Made by a program: the position numbers and the translations under genes
Shown here: piece after piece, positions 41,890 through 50,431 of the stretch
Position numbering within the stretch: position 1 is the first letter of the stretch
How the letters are laid out: each line of letters begins with the position of its first letter
DNA from: Actinoplanes regularis
Lineage (GTDB): Bacteria; Actinomycetota; Actinomycetes; Mycobacteriales; Micromonosporaceae
Length of the DNA: 64,000 nucleotides
NCBI RefSeq assembly: GCF_900188005.1
Contig: NZ_FZNR01000005.1
Coordinates: 186,001-250,000, forward strand
Direction of reading: 5' to 3'
The notes under the pieces: generated by a model
What the model saw: the letters and a program-made list of their open reading frames with translations, nothing else
Databases searched by the model: none
Told to the model about the DNA's origin: nothing

Positions 41890-42720
41890 GTGCGCGTCGA
41901 GCGGACCGCGGACGGCGTCGCCCTGATGCGGGCGCTGGAGCAGCATGCCCCGCGGCGGCTGTTCGACGACCCGCTGTCGCCCCGGATGATCTCCGGCTGG
42001 CCGTCGGTGATCGCCGCCCGCCGCCCGCTGCGATGGCTGTTCCTGCACGCGCTGGAACGGGCCGGGCCCGGCCTCTACGGTGCGGTGATCTGCCGAACCC
42101 GGGCCATCGACGACGCCTGCCGAGCGGCCCTCGCCACCGGGATCAGCCGCGTGGTGATCGTCGGCGCGGGCATGGACACCCGCCCCTACCGGATGCCGGA
42201 GATGGCCGCCGCCGAGGTCTGGGAGTTCGACCTGGCGTCGACGCAGGCCGTCAAGAAGGCGACCCTGGCCCGGGCTTTGGACGCGCTGCCGGCCAACGTC
42301 AGCTACATACCGCTGGACCTGACCGCGCCGGACGCGGCAGACGTGCTGGCCGGCGCGGGCACCGGCCGTACCCTGCTGATCTGCGAGGCCGTGACCATGT
42401 ACGTCACCGGCGAGGCGGTCGATCGCGTGCTCGCCTACGCCGGCGGGCTGGCCGCGGGCAGCCGACTGATTCTCACCTATCTACCGCGGGCCGAGGCCGA
42501 CCGGAGCGAGAACCGCCGATGGTCGCGGCGGCTGGGCTGGCGCAGCGCATATCACCCGGCCGAGTTCGCCGACCGCCTGCGCGCGTACGGCCTGACTCCG
42601 CTCGCCGACCTCGGCGCCGACGACCATCAGGCTCAGCTGCTCCGTCCCGCCGGCCGCGAGCTCGCCGTCTTCCCCGGCGAACGCATCGCCGTCGCCGCCG
42701 TGAACACGGTAGGACCGTGA
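41890..42720 (+). CDS. SAM-dependent methyltransferase, TIGR00027/LCMT-like family
   Basis: A 276-residue class I methyltransferase of the leucine-carboxyl-methyltransferase-like family common in actinobacteria. Motif VVIVGAGMDTRPYRM, followed by VWEFDLASTQAVKK and LLICEAVTMYV, identify it. Start GTG 41890 (VRVERTADGVAL) is the first start downstream of a stop in this frame region; the family usually has about 20-30 more N-terminal residues, and the upstream duplicated VDLSSAG frame may be part of the original start. Substrate unknown. Confidence 0.75.
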   Translation: MRVERTADGVALMRALEQHAPRRLFDDPLSPRMISGWPSVIAARRPLRWLFLHALERAGPGLYGAVICRTRAIDDACRAALATGISRVVIVGAGMDTRPYRMPEMAAAEVWEFDLASTQAVKKATLARALDALPANVSYIPLDLTAPDAADVLAGAGTGRTLLICEAVTMYVTGEAVDRVLAYAGGLAAGSRLILTYLPRAEADRSENRRWSRRLGWRSAYHPAEFADRLRAYGLTPLADLGADDHQAQLLRPAGRELAVFPGERIAVAAVNTVGP

Positions 42721-42762
42721 GGTTTCGCGCCGTCGATGCCGGAGTCGTCGTGGCGGTTGAGA

Positions 42763-43302
42763 TCAGCTGGTCGGCACCCAGAACCGCAGCTTCTCGCCAC
42801 GCTGATCCGCGAAGACGCCGCCGTTGGCTTCGATCACCTTGCGCGAGGCGGCGTTGGTGAGGTCGCACGTCACCAACGCCGATGCGATACCCAGACCCCG
42901 CGCCACCGGCAACGCGGCACGCAGCATCGCGGTCGCATGGCCACGACGCCGTGCGGACGGTCGCACGTCGTATCCGATATGACCGCCGGCCTCGAGCAGC
43001 GACGCGGTCAAGCGATGCCTGATCGCCAGCCGGCCCAGGTAGTGCTCATCCTCGACCCACCACAGCGTGGTCGACGGCACGAAACCCTCGGGCCGGGGCG
43101 AGTCCGCCAGCGCTTGCGAGTGCAGCCAGCCGACGTACGCGCCGAAGCCCTCGGGCGACGCCCACCGATGCCCGAACTCGCGTATCTCTCTGCCGGTCAT
43201 GGTGTGGTCGGCAGGATCGCCGCGCCCCTCAGCGCGGAATTCTGTCATCGCGACCAGGAACGAGGGATGCACACGTTCAACGGGAAGACTCAGCTGTGGC
43301 AC
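42763..43302 (-). CDS. GNAT family N-acetyltransferase
   Basis: A 179-residue acetyltransferase. The acetyl-CoA binding segment is VRPSARRRGHATAMLRAALP (R-R-x-G-H-A variant of the usual Q/R-x-x-G-x-G/A), preceded by GGHIGYDV and followed by ASRKVIEANGGVF, which marks the YesJ/RimJ-like type. I start at GTG 43302 (VPQLSLPVERV); the frame is open to 43344. Target molecule unknown. Tail to tail with the methyltransferase. Confidence 0.75.
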   Translation of the reverse strand: MPQLSLPVERVHPSFLVAMTEFRAEGRGDPADHTMTGREIREFGHRWASPEGFGAYVGWLHSQALADSPRPEGFVPSTTLWWVEDEHYLGRLAIRHRLTASLLEAGGHIGYDVRPSARRRGHATAMLRAALPVARGLGIASALVTCDLTNAASRKVIEANGGVFADQRGEKLRFWVPTS

Positions 43303-43362
43303 GGGACCTGGATATCTGATGCGGCCATGCCCGCGCATCCGCATTTCGGCAGTTCGGGGCCG

Positions 43363-43920
43363 CTACTGCCACCACACCTCGAATCCGCCGATCTTCCCAA
43401 GGTCTACAGTTTGGCCCTCGGCGTGCAGAAGCGCGAAGAGCCGGTGGCCGCGCATCAGGTGCTCACGTGAAACCTGTGCGATCACGTCGATCGCACCGGC
43501 CGCCCAACGAGCGTCGGCTTCGAACAACCGGTCGAAGTCCCGCAGGACGAGGACCCACCCGGTCACCCCGGAAAAGTCGATGTAGCGGAGCGTGTCGCAG
43601 AGCGCATCGAGGTTCTTGGCCGACCATCCGCAGTACCGCATCGAGACCTGGATGAGCAGGTCCGTCAGCAACGCGGCCGGCTGATGGAGCGTATCGGCCG
43701 GTGCCGGGTGCGATTCGGCGCCGACGGGTCGGGCTGATGATGCCAGGCCTGACACCTCCGCGACACCATAGCCGCGTTCACGCAAACTACGGATCGCGCC
43801 GTCGAGGGCTTTCGCCGCCTGGAACGCGCCGATGCCGCCGTCATGGAGCACGTCCCAATCGATGCGCCCTTGCTCCTCTTCCTCCTCCGTGAAGACCGCC
43901 ATGTCCGTACCACCCCTCAT
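43363..43920 (-). CDS. Barstar-family protein
   Basis: A 185-residue protein whose C-terminal ~95 residues match barstar-like ribonuclease inhibitors: MRYCGWSAKNLDALCDTLRY corresponds to the helix that plugs barnase, followed by WVLVLRDFDRLF. The N-terminal half is acidic (FTEEEEEQGRID) and holds the core strand. No barnase-like toxin gene is adjacent, so it may be an orphan immunity or RNase-control protein. Start ATG 43920 or 43902. The open frame extends beyond but looks non-coding. Confidence 0.7.
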   Translation of the reverse strand: MRGGTDMAVFTEEEEEQGRIDWDVLHDGGIGAFQAAKALDGAIRSLRERGYGVAEVSGLASSARPVGAESHPAPADTLHQPAALLTDLLIQVSMRYCGWSAKNLDALCDTLRYIDFSGVTGWVLVLRDFDRLFEADARWAAGAIDVIAQVSREHLMRGHRLFALLHAEGQTVDLGKIGGFEVWWQ

Positions 43921-44129
43921 CACTTGGCCTTGATCATCATGATCCGCAATCTCCCACAGACATCGCGAAAGGCATGGACGGCGCCCTGAGGGGTAGGCAA
44001 GCAGAGCGGACCACACAGCGGCGAATTCCGCGCAGGCCGACAAGCGCATGCCATCTCGTGCCGGGCAGCGACCGAATCGCGGCAGGTCAGGGCGTTGTCC
44101 GGTGGCTTCTTTCATGGTCCACTGGCTGT

Positions 44130-44918
44130 ATGAGGCGGCGAACTTTTGCTTCTCTGGGCGCGACGTCGTTGGCGGCGGCACTCGTCGGCTGCGCACAGCC
44201 GGCTCACCCCGGAGATCCGGCGCCGTCCGGGCCGCTAGAGACACCACTGTCAGGCTTAACCGCGTCGCAGCCGACTGGCCAGGCCACCGACGGTGATTAC
44301 GGCTGGTTCGAGACCAACGGCGAACTCACCGAAGGCTTCTGCTTCACCTGGATCGCTGGCCTTGCTCCGGGTCAGGTGGTCCAGAAGCTTGGTGGCCGTC
44401 GGCTGGGCACAACAGGCTGGCGGTCTGATTGGGCGTCCTTCTCCGGTCGGCGTCGTGGGGAGGCGGTGATGGTCGTGGCTGCGATGCCAGGATGGTCACT
44501 GGTTGTCGAGGACAACGGGATACTCGCACTCAGGGACGACCTTCTCAAACGACTCTCGACCCGGACGACCGTGGTGACGCACTACCGCAACGTCGAACAC
44601 GACTCCCGGTTCGTACTGGTCAAGAACGGCGATATCCAGGTCGCCTTCGATCCCTACAACCCCGGCGACAGGACCGGCAGCCACCCGGACATCCTCCTCG
44701 CCGCAATGCGAGCCGCCGGCTTCGCCACGGACGGTCAGGACAGCGACGATGCCGACGCGACCGAGCGCGCGTTCGCGTTGACCGAACTCCTCACCGGAGT
44801 GCCGATGACGACCGAGTTGCTGCATTCGGCAACATACGTCGTCACGGCCGTATACGACGCTGACACTGCCGCGTTTGAGCAAGAGAACCCAAACCCGGGG
44901 CTGCAACCAGCAGGGTGA
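44130..44918 (+). CDS. DUF6461-type lipoprotein
   Basis: A 262-residue exported protein. Signal with lipobox (RRRTFASLGATSLAAALVGC, Cys21). The mature part begins after a Ser/Thr/Pro linker and contains GDYGWFETNGELTEGFCFTW followed by GLAPGQVVQKLGG, the opening pattern of DUF6461 domains, whose function is unknown. Most DUF6461 proteins I know are cytoplasmic, so the lipid anchor is unusual. Start ATG 44130 lacks a strong ribosome-binding site. Confidence 0.6.
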   Translation: MRRRTFASLGATSLAAALVGCAQPAHPGDPAPSGPLETPLSGLTASQPTGQATDGDYGWFETNGELTEGFCFTWIAGLAPGQVVQKLGGRRLGTTGWRSDWASFSGRRRGEAVMVVAAMPGWSLVVEDNGILALRDDLLKRLSTRTTVVTHYRNVEHDSRFVLVKNGDIQVAFDPYNPGDRTGSHPDILLAAMRAAGFATDGQDSDDADATERAFALTELLTGVPMTTELLHSATYVVTAVYDADTAAFEQENPNPGLQPAG

Positions 44919-45168
44919 TCTGACTGATTCTGGGCGGTTACCAACGGGCCGAGCCGTGCCGACACGAATGACCGCCGGACTCGCCTGTTCGAGTGCGCTC
45001 TTCTCGGCAGAGGTACCGCCCCTGGCCTTGGGTGCTATGTCCCTTTGATGACTGAGCGTCCCTAAGCATCGGTTGACCGTCGAGCACAGCGAGGCCTCAT
45101 GGTCGCGGTGCCAACCTGACTGTCCGGGTGGCGACTATCGCCGTCCGTCCCAGGGCTCTGCAAGCTGC

Positions 45169-46266
45169 TCAAAGCCCACATTCACCTGAGTAGGTCGAGG
45201 GTGATTCCGCCCCGGCAGAGGTAGATGGCTGCGGTGAGGGCGTCGAGGTTGCGGTAGCCGTAGCCGCGTACCAGGCCGCAGTCGCCTCCTGCGGCGTCAT
45301 TGCGGCCGCACAGGCCGCGACGCGGTTGGTCCAGTCGCGTATGACGTCGCGGAGCTGAGCAGGCTCGTGCACAAGGAAAGGCAGTCCGAGCTCGGCCAGG
45401 ACGCCGGGAAGCCAGTCAAGCCGCTGCGCCCGTAGCCGTACCAGAACCCAGTCCGTCCCATGTCGGGTGTCCGGCTCGATGATGGCGATGCCTCGCGGCA
45501 GCCGCGCGTGCACCTCGTCGGCCGTGCCCTGCACCGCTATGGCGACCTCGTGGCGCCAGGGAGTGCTGGCCAGACTCGTGCGGACCAGGTCGGCGGGCCG
45601 GAAGCCGTCGGGGACCGTGAACGTGCCCTGCGCCAAGCGCACCTGGGTGATCCGGTCGAGTCGGAAGGTGCGCAGTTCTCCTGAGGCTGAGTCGGGGCCG
45701 GTGACGTACCAACGCCCGGAGTGCGCGACGATTCCGTAGGGATGCACGGTTCGCTCGCTGCGCCGGCCGCCGCGGTCGGTGTAGGCGATCACCGCGGGTC
45801 GGTGCTGCCGGGCCGACTCCGCCAGCCGCAGCATGACGGCCGCCTCCGGTGTGGTTGTCTCGCGGTCAGGTTCGGTGAAGTCGGTGGTCGCGAACAGCGC
45901 GTCCAGCCGCGCGGCGAGCGTCTTGGGCAGCACCCTGCGTACCTTGGCCGCTGCGGCTTCGGCGGCTTCCCTCGACATGGTCGCCAGGCCGGCTCGATGG
46001 CCCGCCACCAGGCCGAGAAGAACGGCAAGCGCTTCCTCGTCGGTCAGCATGAGCGGGGGCATCCGGAATCCGGGTGCCAGCCGGTAGCCACCGTGGCGTC
46101 CGCGTACCGATTCGACCGGCACCTCGAGATCGAGCAGATGCTCGACGTAGCGGCGCACGGTGCGCTCGTCGACGTCGAGGCGCGCGGCCAGCTCAACAGC
46201 GGTGTGGGTGCCGCCGCCCTGAAGGATCTCCAGGAGGGCGAGCACCCGCGCGGTCGGCCTTGGCAT
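45169..46266 (-). CDS. WYL-domain transcriptional regulator with aberrant C-terminus
   Basis: A 365-residue regulator: N-terminal winged HTH (TAVELAARLDVDERTVRRYV, about residues 21-40), a middle linker and a WYL domain (AVIAYTDRGGRRSERTVHPY, then GIVAHSGRWYVTGP). WYL domains sense nucleic acid or small ligands. Family proteins normally end near WTNRVAACAAA; here a Thr/Ser/Pro-rich tail of ~45 residues follows, encoded by DNA that in another frame holds a transposase relic. This suggests replacement of the natural 3' end. It is divergent from a VOC-family gene, its probable target. Confidence 0.82.
   Translation of the reverse strand: MPRPTARVLALLEILQGGGTHTAVELAARLDVDERTVRRYVEHLLDLEVPVESVRGRHGGYRLAPGFRMPPLMLTDEEALAVLLGLVAGHRAGLATMSREAAEAAAAKVRRVLPKTLAARLDALFATTDFTEPDRETTTPEAAVMLRLAESARQHRPAVIAYTDRGGRRSERTVHPYGIVAHSGRWYVTGPDSASGELRTFRLDRITQVRLAQGTFTVPDGFRPADLVRTSLASTPWRHEVAIAVQGTADEVHARLPRGIAIIEPDTRHGTDWVLVRLRAQRLDWLPGVLAELGLPFLVHEPAQLRDVIRDWTNRVAACAAAMTPQEATAAWYAATATATSTPSPQPSTSAGAESPSTYSGECGL
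45184..45275 (-). pseudogene. Probable transposase C-terminal relic
   Basis: On the minus strand one frame reads VRGYGYRNLDALTAAIYLCR followed by GGITLDLLR and TGA. This resembles the C-terminal tail of several IS transposases (R-G-Y/F-x-Y/F-R-N motif). It overlaps, in another frame, the abnormal C-terminal extension of the WYL regulator. No inverted terminal repeats are visible. Confidence 0.4.
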
Positions 46267-46357
46267 GGATCAAGATTCTCCCATAAACCGGACGGAATGT
46301 GCCCGGTATCGCTTCTAGTCTGTGCTCCAAGCCCGAGTGCAATAGGGAGAGAACGTC

Positions 46358-46756
46358 ATGATTTTTGCGTCAGTCCGGATCATCACCATCCAGGTCGGCC
46401 GTCTCGCCGATTTTTACGAGCAGGTCACCGGGCAGACCGCCCGCCGATACACACCCGACTTCGCTGAGATCGTCTTGCCGGGAGCGACCCTTGCGATCGG
46501 CAGCGCCGCCACGGTCAAGCTCTTCGGCGAAGGCTCGGCCGAACCGGCCGCCAACCGCACGGCGATCGTCGAGTTTCGGGTGGACGATGTGGACGCCGAG
46601 TTCGCCCGACTGCAGGACATGATCGGTGAGTTCGTTCAAGAGCCCACCACGATGCCGTGGGGCAACCGATCGCTGCTGTTCCGCGACCCCGACGGCACGC
46701 TGGTCAATCTGTTCACGCCGATCAGCGCCGAGGCGACCGCCCGGCAGCAGCGCTGA
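46358..46756 (+). CDS. VOC family (glyoxalase/bleomycin-resistance fold) protein
   Basis: A 132-residue single VOC protein with the paired beta-alpha-beta-beta-beta modules: IFASVRIITIQVGRLADFYE at the N-terminus and SLLFRDPDGTLVNLFTPI at the C-terminus. The usual metal His near the start is replaced (Thr/Gln), while a Glu may be kept. Divergent WYL-regulator/VOC pairs are frequent in actinobacteria, suggesting regulation by the neighbour. Start ATG 46358 follows GGGAGAGAACGTC. Confidence 0.82.
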   Translation: MIFASVRIITIQVGRLADFYEQVTGQTARRYTPDFAEIVLPGATLAIGSAATVKLFGEGSAEPAANRTAIVEFRVDDVDAEFARLQDMIGEFVQEPTTMPWGNRSLLFRDPDGTLVNLFTPISAEATARQQR

Positions 46757-46967
46757 TCGCCGCTTTCGGGTTTGCCACTGGGCCGCGGCGGAACCGGCAC
46801 CGCCCGGTCCGGCCGTGGCGGAAACCCCACCGCGTCCGCTCATCGTGCCGCAAGCGAGCGCCCGGCTTCGATCAGGCCGGCGGAAGTCGCACGGCGTGAC
46901 GCTCCCTGCCGCACTCGCAGCGCGGCAGAGCCGGACAGCTACTGCGTGTCCTGGCACGATGTAACGC

Positions 46968-47366
46968 ATGGGGCGTCAGCGCCGGGAACATGGTCCGTCG
47001 TTCGACGATTCCGTCCGCGATGCGAGCTCCGCTGACGGACAGGAGACCGTCATACAGCCCTGGCCGCAGCCGATCCGCGACGGCCGATGGATCGACGGCG
47101 AAGGCATCCACTGGCACACCCGCGGAAAGCGAGGAGCCCAGCTTTCACGTTCAGCGTTGCGGAGGCTGCTCAAGCTCCCTGCGCTGCAGGTCTTGCACGT
47201 CTACGGTCCCAATCCGGCTGAGGTCCGCGGACCGGAGTGCAAAGCTCTGCTGGAACGAGTCGAGACCTACCTCGCCGGTCAAGCGCCCCCACACAATGCG
47301 TTTCGGTTGGCGGAGTTCCGTACCAGTGATCACCGGGCCATGCTGGTCATCGAGGAAGCATGCTGA
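46968..47366 (+). CDS. Hypothetical protein
   Basis: A 132-residue basic, soluble protein with the segment WIDGEGIHWHTRGKRGAQLS and a helical C-terminal half (ECKALLERVETYLAGQAPP). I do not recognise the family. The ATG at 46968 has no clear ribosome-binding site. The 211 bases upstream contain no gene. Confidence 0.5.
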   Translation: MGRQRREHGPSFDDSVRDASSADGQETVIQPWPQPIRDGRWIDGEGIHWHTRGKRGAQLSRSALRRLLKLPALQVLHVYGPNPAEVRGPECKALLERVETYLAGQAPPHNAFRLAEFRTSDHRAMLVIEEAC

Positions 47367-47489
47367 AGGCGGGCTCACATTCCGCCGAAGGCGCTGACCG
47401 CGGCAAAGGGGACGTCGGGTTGCTGTCGACAGCGCGCATACGGTCATTTCCCAAGTTCCGTGGCGCTGAGATCCTGCCGCAGCGGTCGG

Positions 47490-47993
47490 TCAGCCTCCCG
47501 ACGACGAAGTGCCGCTGGCCGTGGAACCGCTGCTCCCGCGGCCCACGACGTTGGTCTTCACGGTGCCGTTGGAGACACGCCCGGTGGTCGGCAGCTTGAA
47601 CGCGCGCCGACTCTCGGTATCACCGGATGAGAAAGAGTCACCGCCATCCAGGTAAGCACCCGGCCCAAGGCCGCGGGAGTAGGACGCGGAGTGCCAGATG
47701 AAATACGGGCCGGTGTCGTCGTCGCAGTATTCCTCGTCGACGATCTCACCCTCCTCGTCCGCGCAGTAGAACACCTCCTCGGTGGGCTCCTCGTCGAGGG
47801 GCCCTTCCTCGATGACCGGCTCCTCGACGACCGTGCCGCCGCTGTTGCCGGAGTCGTAGGTGTAGGCCGGCTCCTCGGCGTACTCCCACTCCTCGCCGGA
47901 GCTGTTGTCGCAGGCCGCGGCGCCGCCGGCCGCCAGGGCGAGGAACGTGGCCGTCAGGACGACCTTGCGCGAACTGATCCGTCGGGTGCTCAA
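47490..47993 (-). CDS. Acidic lipoprotein
   Basis: A 167-residue exported protein. Signal region STRRISSRKVVLTATFLALA with lipobox GGAAAC (Cys28). The mature N-half is extremely acidic (EEWEYAEEPAYTYDSG, then EEPVIEEGPLDEEPTEEV), with two Cys in YCADEEGEIVDEEYCDDD. The C-half is Gly/Ser-rich, starting near FIWHSASYSRGLGPGAYLDG. I chose TTG 47993, because its first bases overlap the stop of a 25-residue ORF (TTGA). The unusual acidity suggests cation binding at the cell surface; function unknown. Confidence 0.6.
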   Translation of the reverse strand: MSTRRISSRKVVLTATFLALAAGGAAACDNSSGEEWEYAEEPAYTYDSGNSGGTVVEEPVIEEGPLDEEPTEEVFYCADEEGEIVDEEYCDDDTGPYFIWHSASYSRGLGPGAYLDGGDSFSSGDTESRRAFKLPTTGRVSNGTVKTNVVGRGSSGSTASGTSSSGG

Positions 47994-48067
47994 CTCGACG
48001 TGGCGAACAGGCTGGCCGCCAACGACATCGTGGTCAGCAGAAGGACAGACCGAGACAGACGCAACAT
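47990..48067 (-). CDS. 25-residue hydrophobic peptide upstream of the acidic lipoprotein
   Basis: An ATG preceded by GAGGATGGTTC encodes MLRLSRSVLLLTTMSLAASL plus five residues. It has a basic start and a hydrophobic core like a signal peptide or single-pass micropeptide. Its TGA overlaps the TTG of the lipoprotein by 4 bases, indicating coupled translation. It might be a leader peptide, or the lipoprotein's original signal separated by a frameshift. Confidence 0.4.
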   Translation of the reverse strand: MLRLSRSVLLLTTMSLAASLFATSS

Positions 48068-48217
48068 GAACCATCCTCGTGCGGGAATGAGGATTAGCAA
48101 GGTATCTGCTCTCAGCAAGCGTCGGATCGGCTCTGCGGCCGGAGGTATGCAACCGGCACCGCCGCCCACGAATCGGTTGGGTCTCGTCGAGCTTCCGAAC
48201 GGTTGAAGGGATGCTGT

Positions 48218-48393
48218 TCACGCGGGTTGCGCCGTCGGCTCGCCGGTGAGGTAGCGGTGCAGTGAGGTCTTCGGGATGCCGGTCTTGGTCGCGAGAGTAG
48301 CGAGGCTGTCGCCCTGGGCCTTGAGCAGCCGGGCGTGCTCGACCTTCTCCGCAGGCTGCTGCGCTGGCCGGCTGGCTGTGCCGTAGCCGCGCA
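48218..48393 (-). pseudogene. HTH fragment (resolvase/Hin-type)
   Basis: The minus-strand frame ends with VEHARLLKAQGDSLATLATK followed by TGIPKTSLHRYLTGE, a clear helix-turn-helix of the resolvase or Hin type (A-x-x-x-G-[IV]-P-K-T-S-L-x-R-Y-L). No recombinase catalytic domain precedes it; upstream the frame shows no homology. It may be a relic, or a very small HTH protein of about 58 residues. Confidence 0.45.
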
Positions 48394-48472
48394 CGGACGG
48401 CGGCAGAAGGGGATGCCACCAGAACCGCGACCTGGGCAACTCACCGGCGGACAACGGATAGATTCTGTGGTC

Positions 48473-48952
48473 ATGGGGGGTGTGGACGTTTTCTGGCGGC
48501 GGGTCAGTGGGGAAGGTTTCGTGACGCCCGGCTCGATGGCGGAAGTCCGGGCGCTTGCGCCGCACTTTGCCGAAGACGGCTACCAGGAAGCGGTCGAGGC
48601 CGGGCTGCTCGCCGGGGCGGAAGCCTTCGGCGAAATGGTCCCGGCGCTGGTGAAGCTCGCGGCACCCGACCACCCGGCATCGAGGCTCCTATGGCCGTCC
48701 AGGTGGAACGACGACCTCATGACGTCAATGGTCGAGGCTGACGACGTACGGGAAATATCGGATCTTCTGGCTAACTCTCCGCTCGAGGAGTGGGCTGAAC
48801 GTTGTCGGGTCGCGCTCGCGGCAGAGTTCTATCTGCCGGAACTATCCGACGAGATCGTGGAGATCGTCGCGCGGGACGCACGTGAGGTCGCGGACCTCTT
48901 CGCCGCCGCGGCGGCCGCCGGCGACGCAATTTTCGTGCGGGTAGTCGCCTAA
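48473..48952 (+). CDS. Hypothetical protein
   Basis: A 159-residue acidic, all-helical-looking soluble protein (MGGVDVFWRRVSGEGFVTPG, then EDGYQEAVEAGLLAGAEAFG). No motif or signal. It resembles the small orphan proteins found among immunity-type genes of actinomycetes, but I cannot assign a family. ATG 48473; the frame is open upstream across the HTH relic on the other strand. Confidence 0.5.
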   Translation: MGGVDVFWRRVSGEGFVTPGSMAEVRALAPHFAEDGYQEAVEAGLLAGAEAFGEMVPALVKLAAPDHPASRLLWPSRWNDDLMTSMVEADDVREISDLLANSPLEEWAERCRVALAAEFYLPELSDEIVEIVARDAREVADLFAAAAAAGDAIFVRVVA

Positions 48953-49120
48953 CTGATCGGCGCGTCTCGCGTTGTGGATGCTCTGGGATGGGGTACCGCG
49001 ATCGGGACTTGTCAAGGCGGCCGAGAATTCCTGCACGGGAGATCCGTGACTACCTACTTGCCTGACAGCGGCAGATCAATGCGCTGGACCTGGACCCGCG
49101 GCGCGGCCCTCATGCGTGGA

Positions 49121-49774
49121 TCAGTCGCGATCCCAGCGGTACCGCCCCGCCCAGAACAGCGCGAAAATCGGTAGGAAGGCGAACACCGCCAGCCAGAGGA
49201 CGACCGGATGTATCACGCCGGTGAAGGCGACGAGCAGGTACAGGGCGATGGGCCCCACCCCGATCACCACCAGGACGGCGAGGTGGGCGAGGTTCACGGC
49301 GAGCTGCCGCCCCAGCGAGGAGTCTGGGCCCGCGCCCCAACCGTGGTAGCCGCCGGACACCTCGTTACTGAACGGGTCGGCCCACTGGGCATGGTGTCGC
49401 CAGCCCACCCGCGTGCCGAGCCGACGCCCAAGCGCGGCGCGGATGGGCGAATCCCACCGGCGGTGGTAGACGATCGAAAGGATGAGGTAGACGGCGAGGT
49501 AGGCCACGGTCACAACCGCCGAGGCGACAAGAGGCAGGCGCACGATCGACAGCGTATCGACAGGCGAAAACTCACCCGGGCGACGCTCGCCGATGACGAT
49601 GCCGTCCTGGAGGTTGGGGTCGCAATGCGGGCGTTTGGTCCTGGCTCGTGTGGTGGTCGTCGTGACCACGCCGCCGCACGCGACGGCCAGGTCGGACACG
49701 ATCTTCTTTCTTGCTCCTTGGTGGGCGATCCATGAAGCCTTCGCGTCCCCGCCATTGTTGACGTCGCGTCGCAC
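49121..49774 (-). CDS. Hypothetical membrane protein
   Basis: A protein of up to 217 residues with three hydrophobic segments in its second half: VASAVVTVAYLAVYLILSIV, LAVLVVIGVGPIALYLLVAF and VLWLAVFAFLPIFALFWAG. The C-terminus is charged (RYRWDRD). The N-terminal ~70 residues look atypical (TTTTTRARTKRPHC), so translation may begin further in, near RRPGEF or later. No known family. It lies 61 bases downstream of the next minus-strand gene. Confidence 0.5.
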   Translation of the reverse strand: MRRDVNNGGDAKASWIAHQGARKKIVSDLAVACGGVVTTTTTRARTKRPHCDPNLQDGIVIGERRPGEFSPVDTLSIVRLPLVASAVVTVAYLAVYLILSIVYHRRWDSPIRAALGRRLGTRVGWRHHAQWADPFSNEVSGGYHGWGAGPDSSLGRQLAVNLAHLAVLVVIGVGPIALYLLVAFTGVIHPVVLWLAVFAFLPIFALFWAGRYRWDRD

Positions 49775-49835
49775 GGCGGGCCGCAGCTGGGCGCTATCCG
49801 CGGCAGATCAGGGCGTTCGGTCCGCCGTGCCGAAA

Positions 49836-50222
49836 TCAATACCAGAGCTGGATACGGACAACGGACGGCATCAGCTTGTGGTCGCCGGTTACGCGGAGCC
49901 GGGCGGTCCCTGCCTCATCAGTAATAACACGCATCGAGATCCAGTCATTCGGGTCGTGCAGGACGAACTCGCCGTGTCGCGACGTGATTGAGCCATCGTA
50001 GAGAACGATGCCTTCATATGTTGGCTCGTCGGAACCGAACACCTCCACCGAGACTGGCCCGTCCACTGAGGGCTGGACACGCAGGTAGAGGGAGTCAGCC
50101 ACCGCATGCACGGCATCACCATCCCAACCTTCGTGGGTGTCCACGGAGTTGATGTCCCGAAAGATCAGTAGCCCGTGCTGCATGTCCACGCAAAAAGAAC
50201 CGAGGAAGTCGTCGGTCGTCAC
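49836..50222 (-). CDS. Hypothetical protein
   Basis: A 128-residue beta-rich soluble protein (MTTDDFLGSFCVDMQHGLLI, then HEGWDGDAVHAVADSLYLRV). The composition is convincingly protein-like and lower in GC than average. No recognised domain. It sits directly beside a recombinase relic, consistent with accessory DNA. Confidence 0.55.
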   Translation of the reverse strand: MTTDDFLGSFCVDMQHGLLIFRDINSVDTHEGWDGDAVHAVADSLYLRVQPSVDGPVSVEVFGSDEPTYEGIVLYDGSITSRHGEFVLHDPNDWISMRVITDEAGTARLRVTGDHKLMPSVVRIQLWY

Positions 50223-50278
50223 CTGAACCTGCTCTCGATCGAGGTATTTGCCGCGAAAGGGTATGACAGCCGGGGCAC

Positions 50279-50431
50279 TTACGCTCGCTCATCGGCACGG
50301 TCGATCGCCCGTACTACCGCCGGTGGCGGCGGCACCAGTACGACCTTGCCGCCTTTGCCGCAGACCTTGAGGACGCGGTGGCCGTGTTCTTCGCCGAGGT
50401 CGGCGATGTTGGCGAGGATCCGGTGCGGCCA
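50279..50431 (-). pseudogene. Tyrosine recombinase relic
   Basis: The minus-strand frame reads ILANIADLGEEHGHRVLKVC followed by GKGGKVVLVPPPPAVVRAID and RADERA before TAA. This is the strand-strand segment of actinobacterial phage-type integrases (pattern GHRVL.V.GKGGK.VLVPLPPAV.RAID). The catalytic Arg/His/Tyr regions on both sides are missing, so it is a short internal fragment of a dead integrase gene. Confidence 0.6.
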
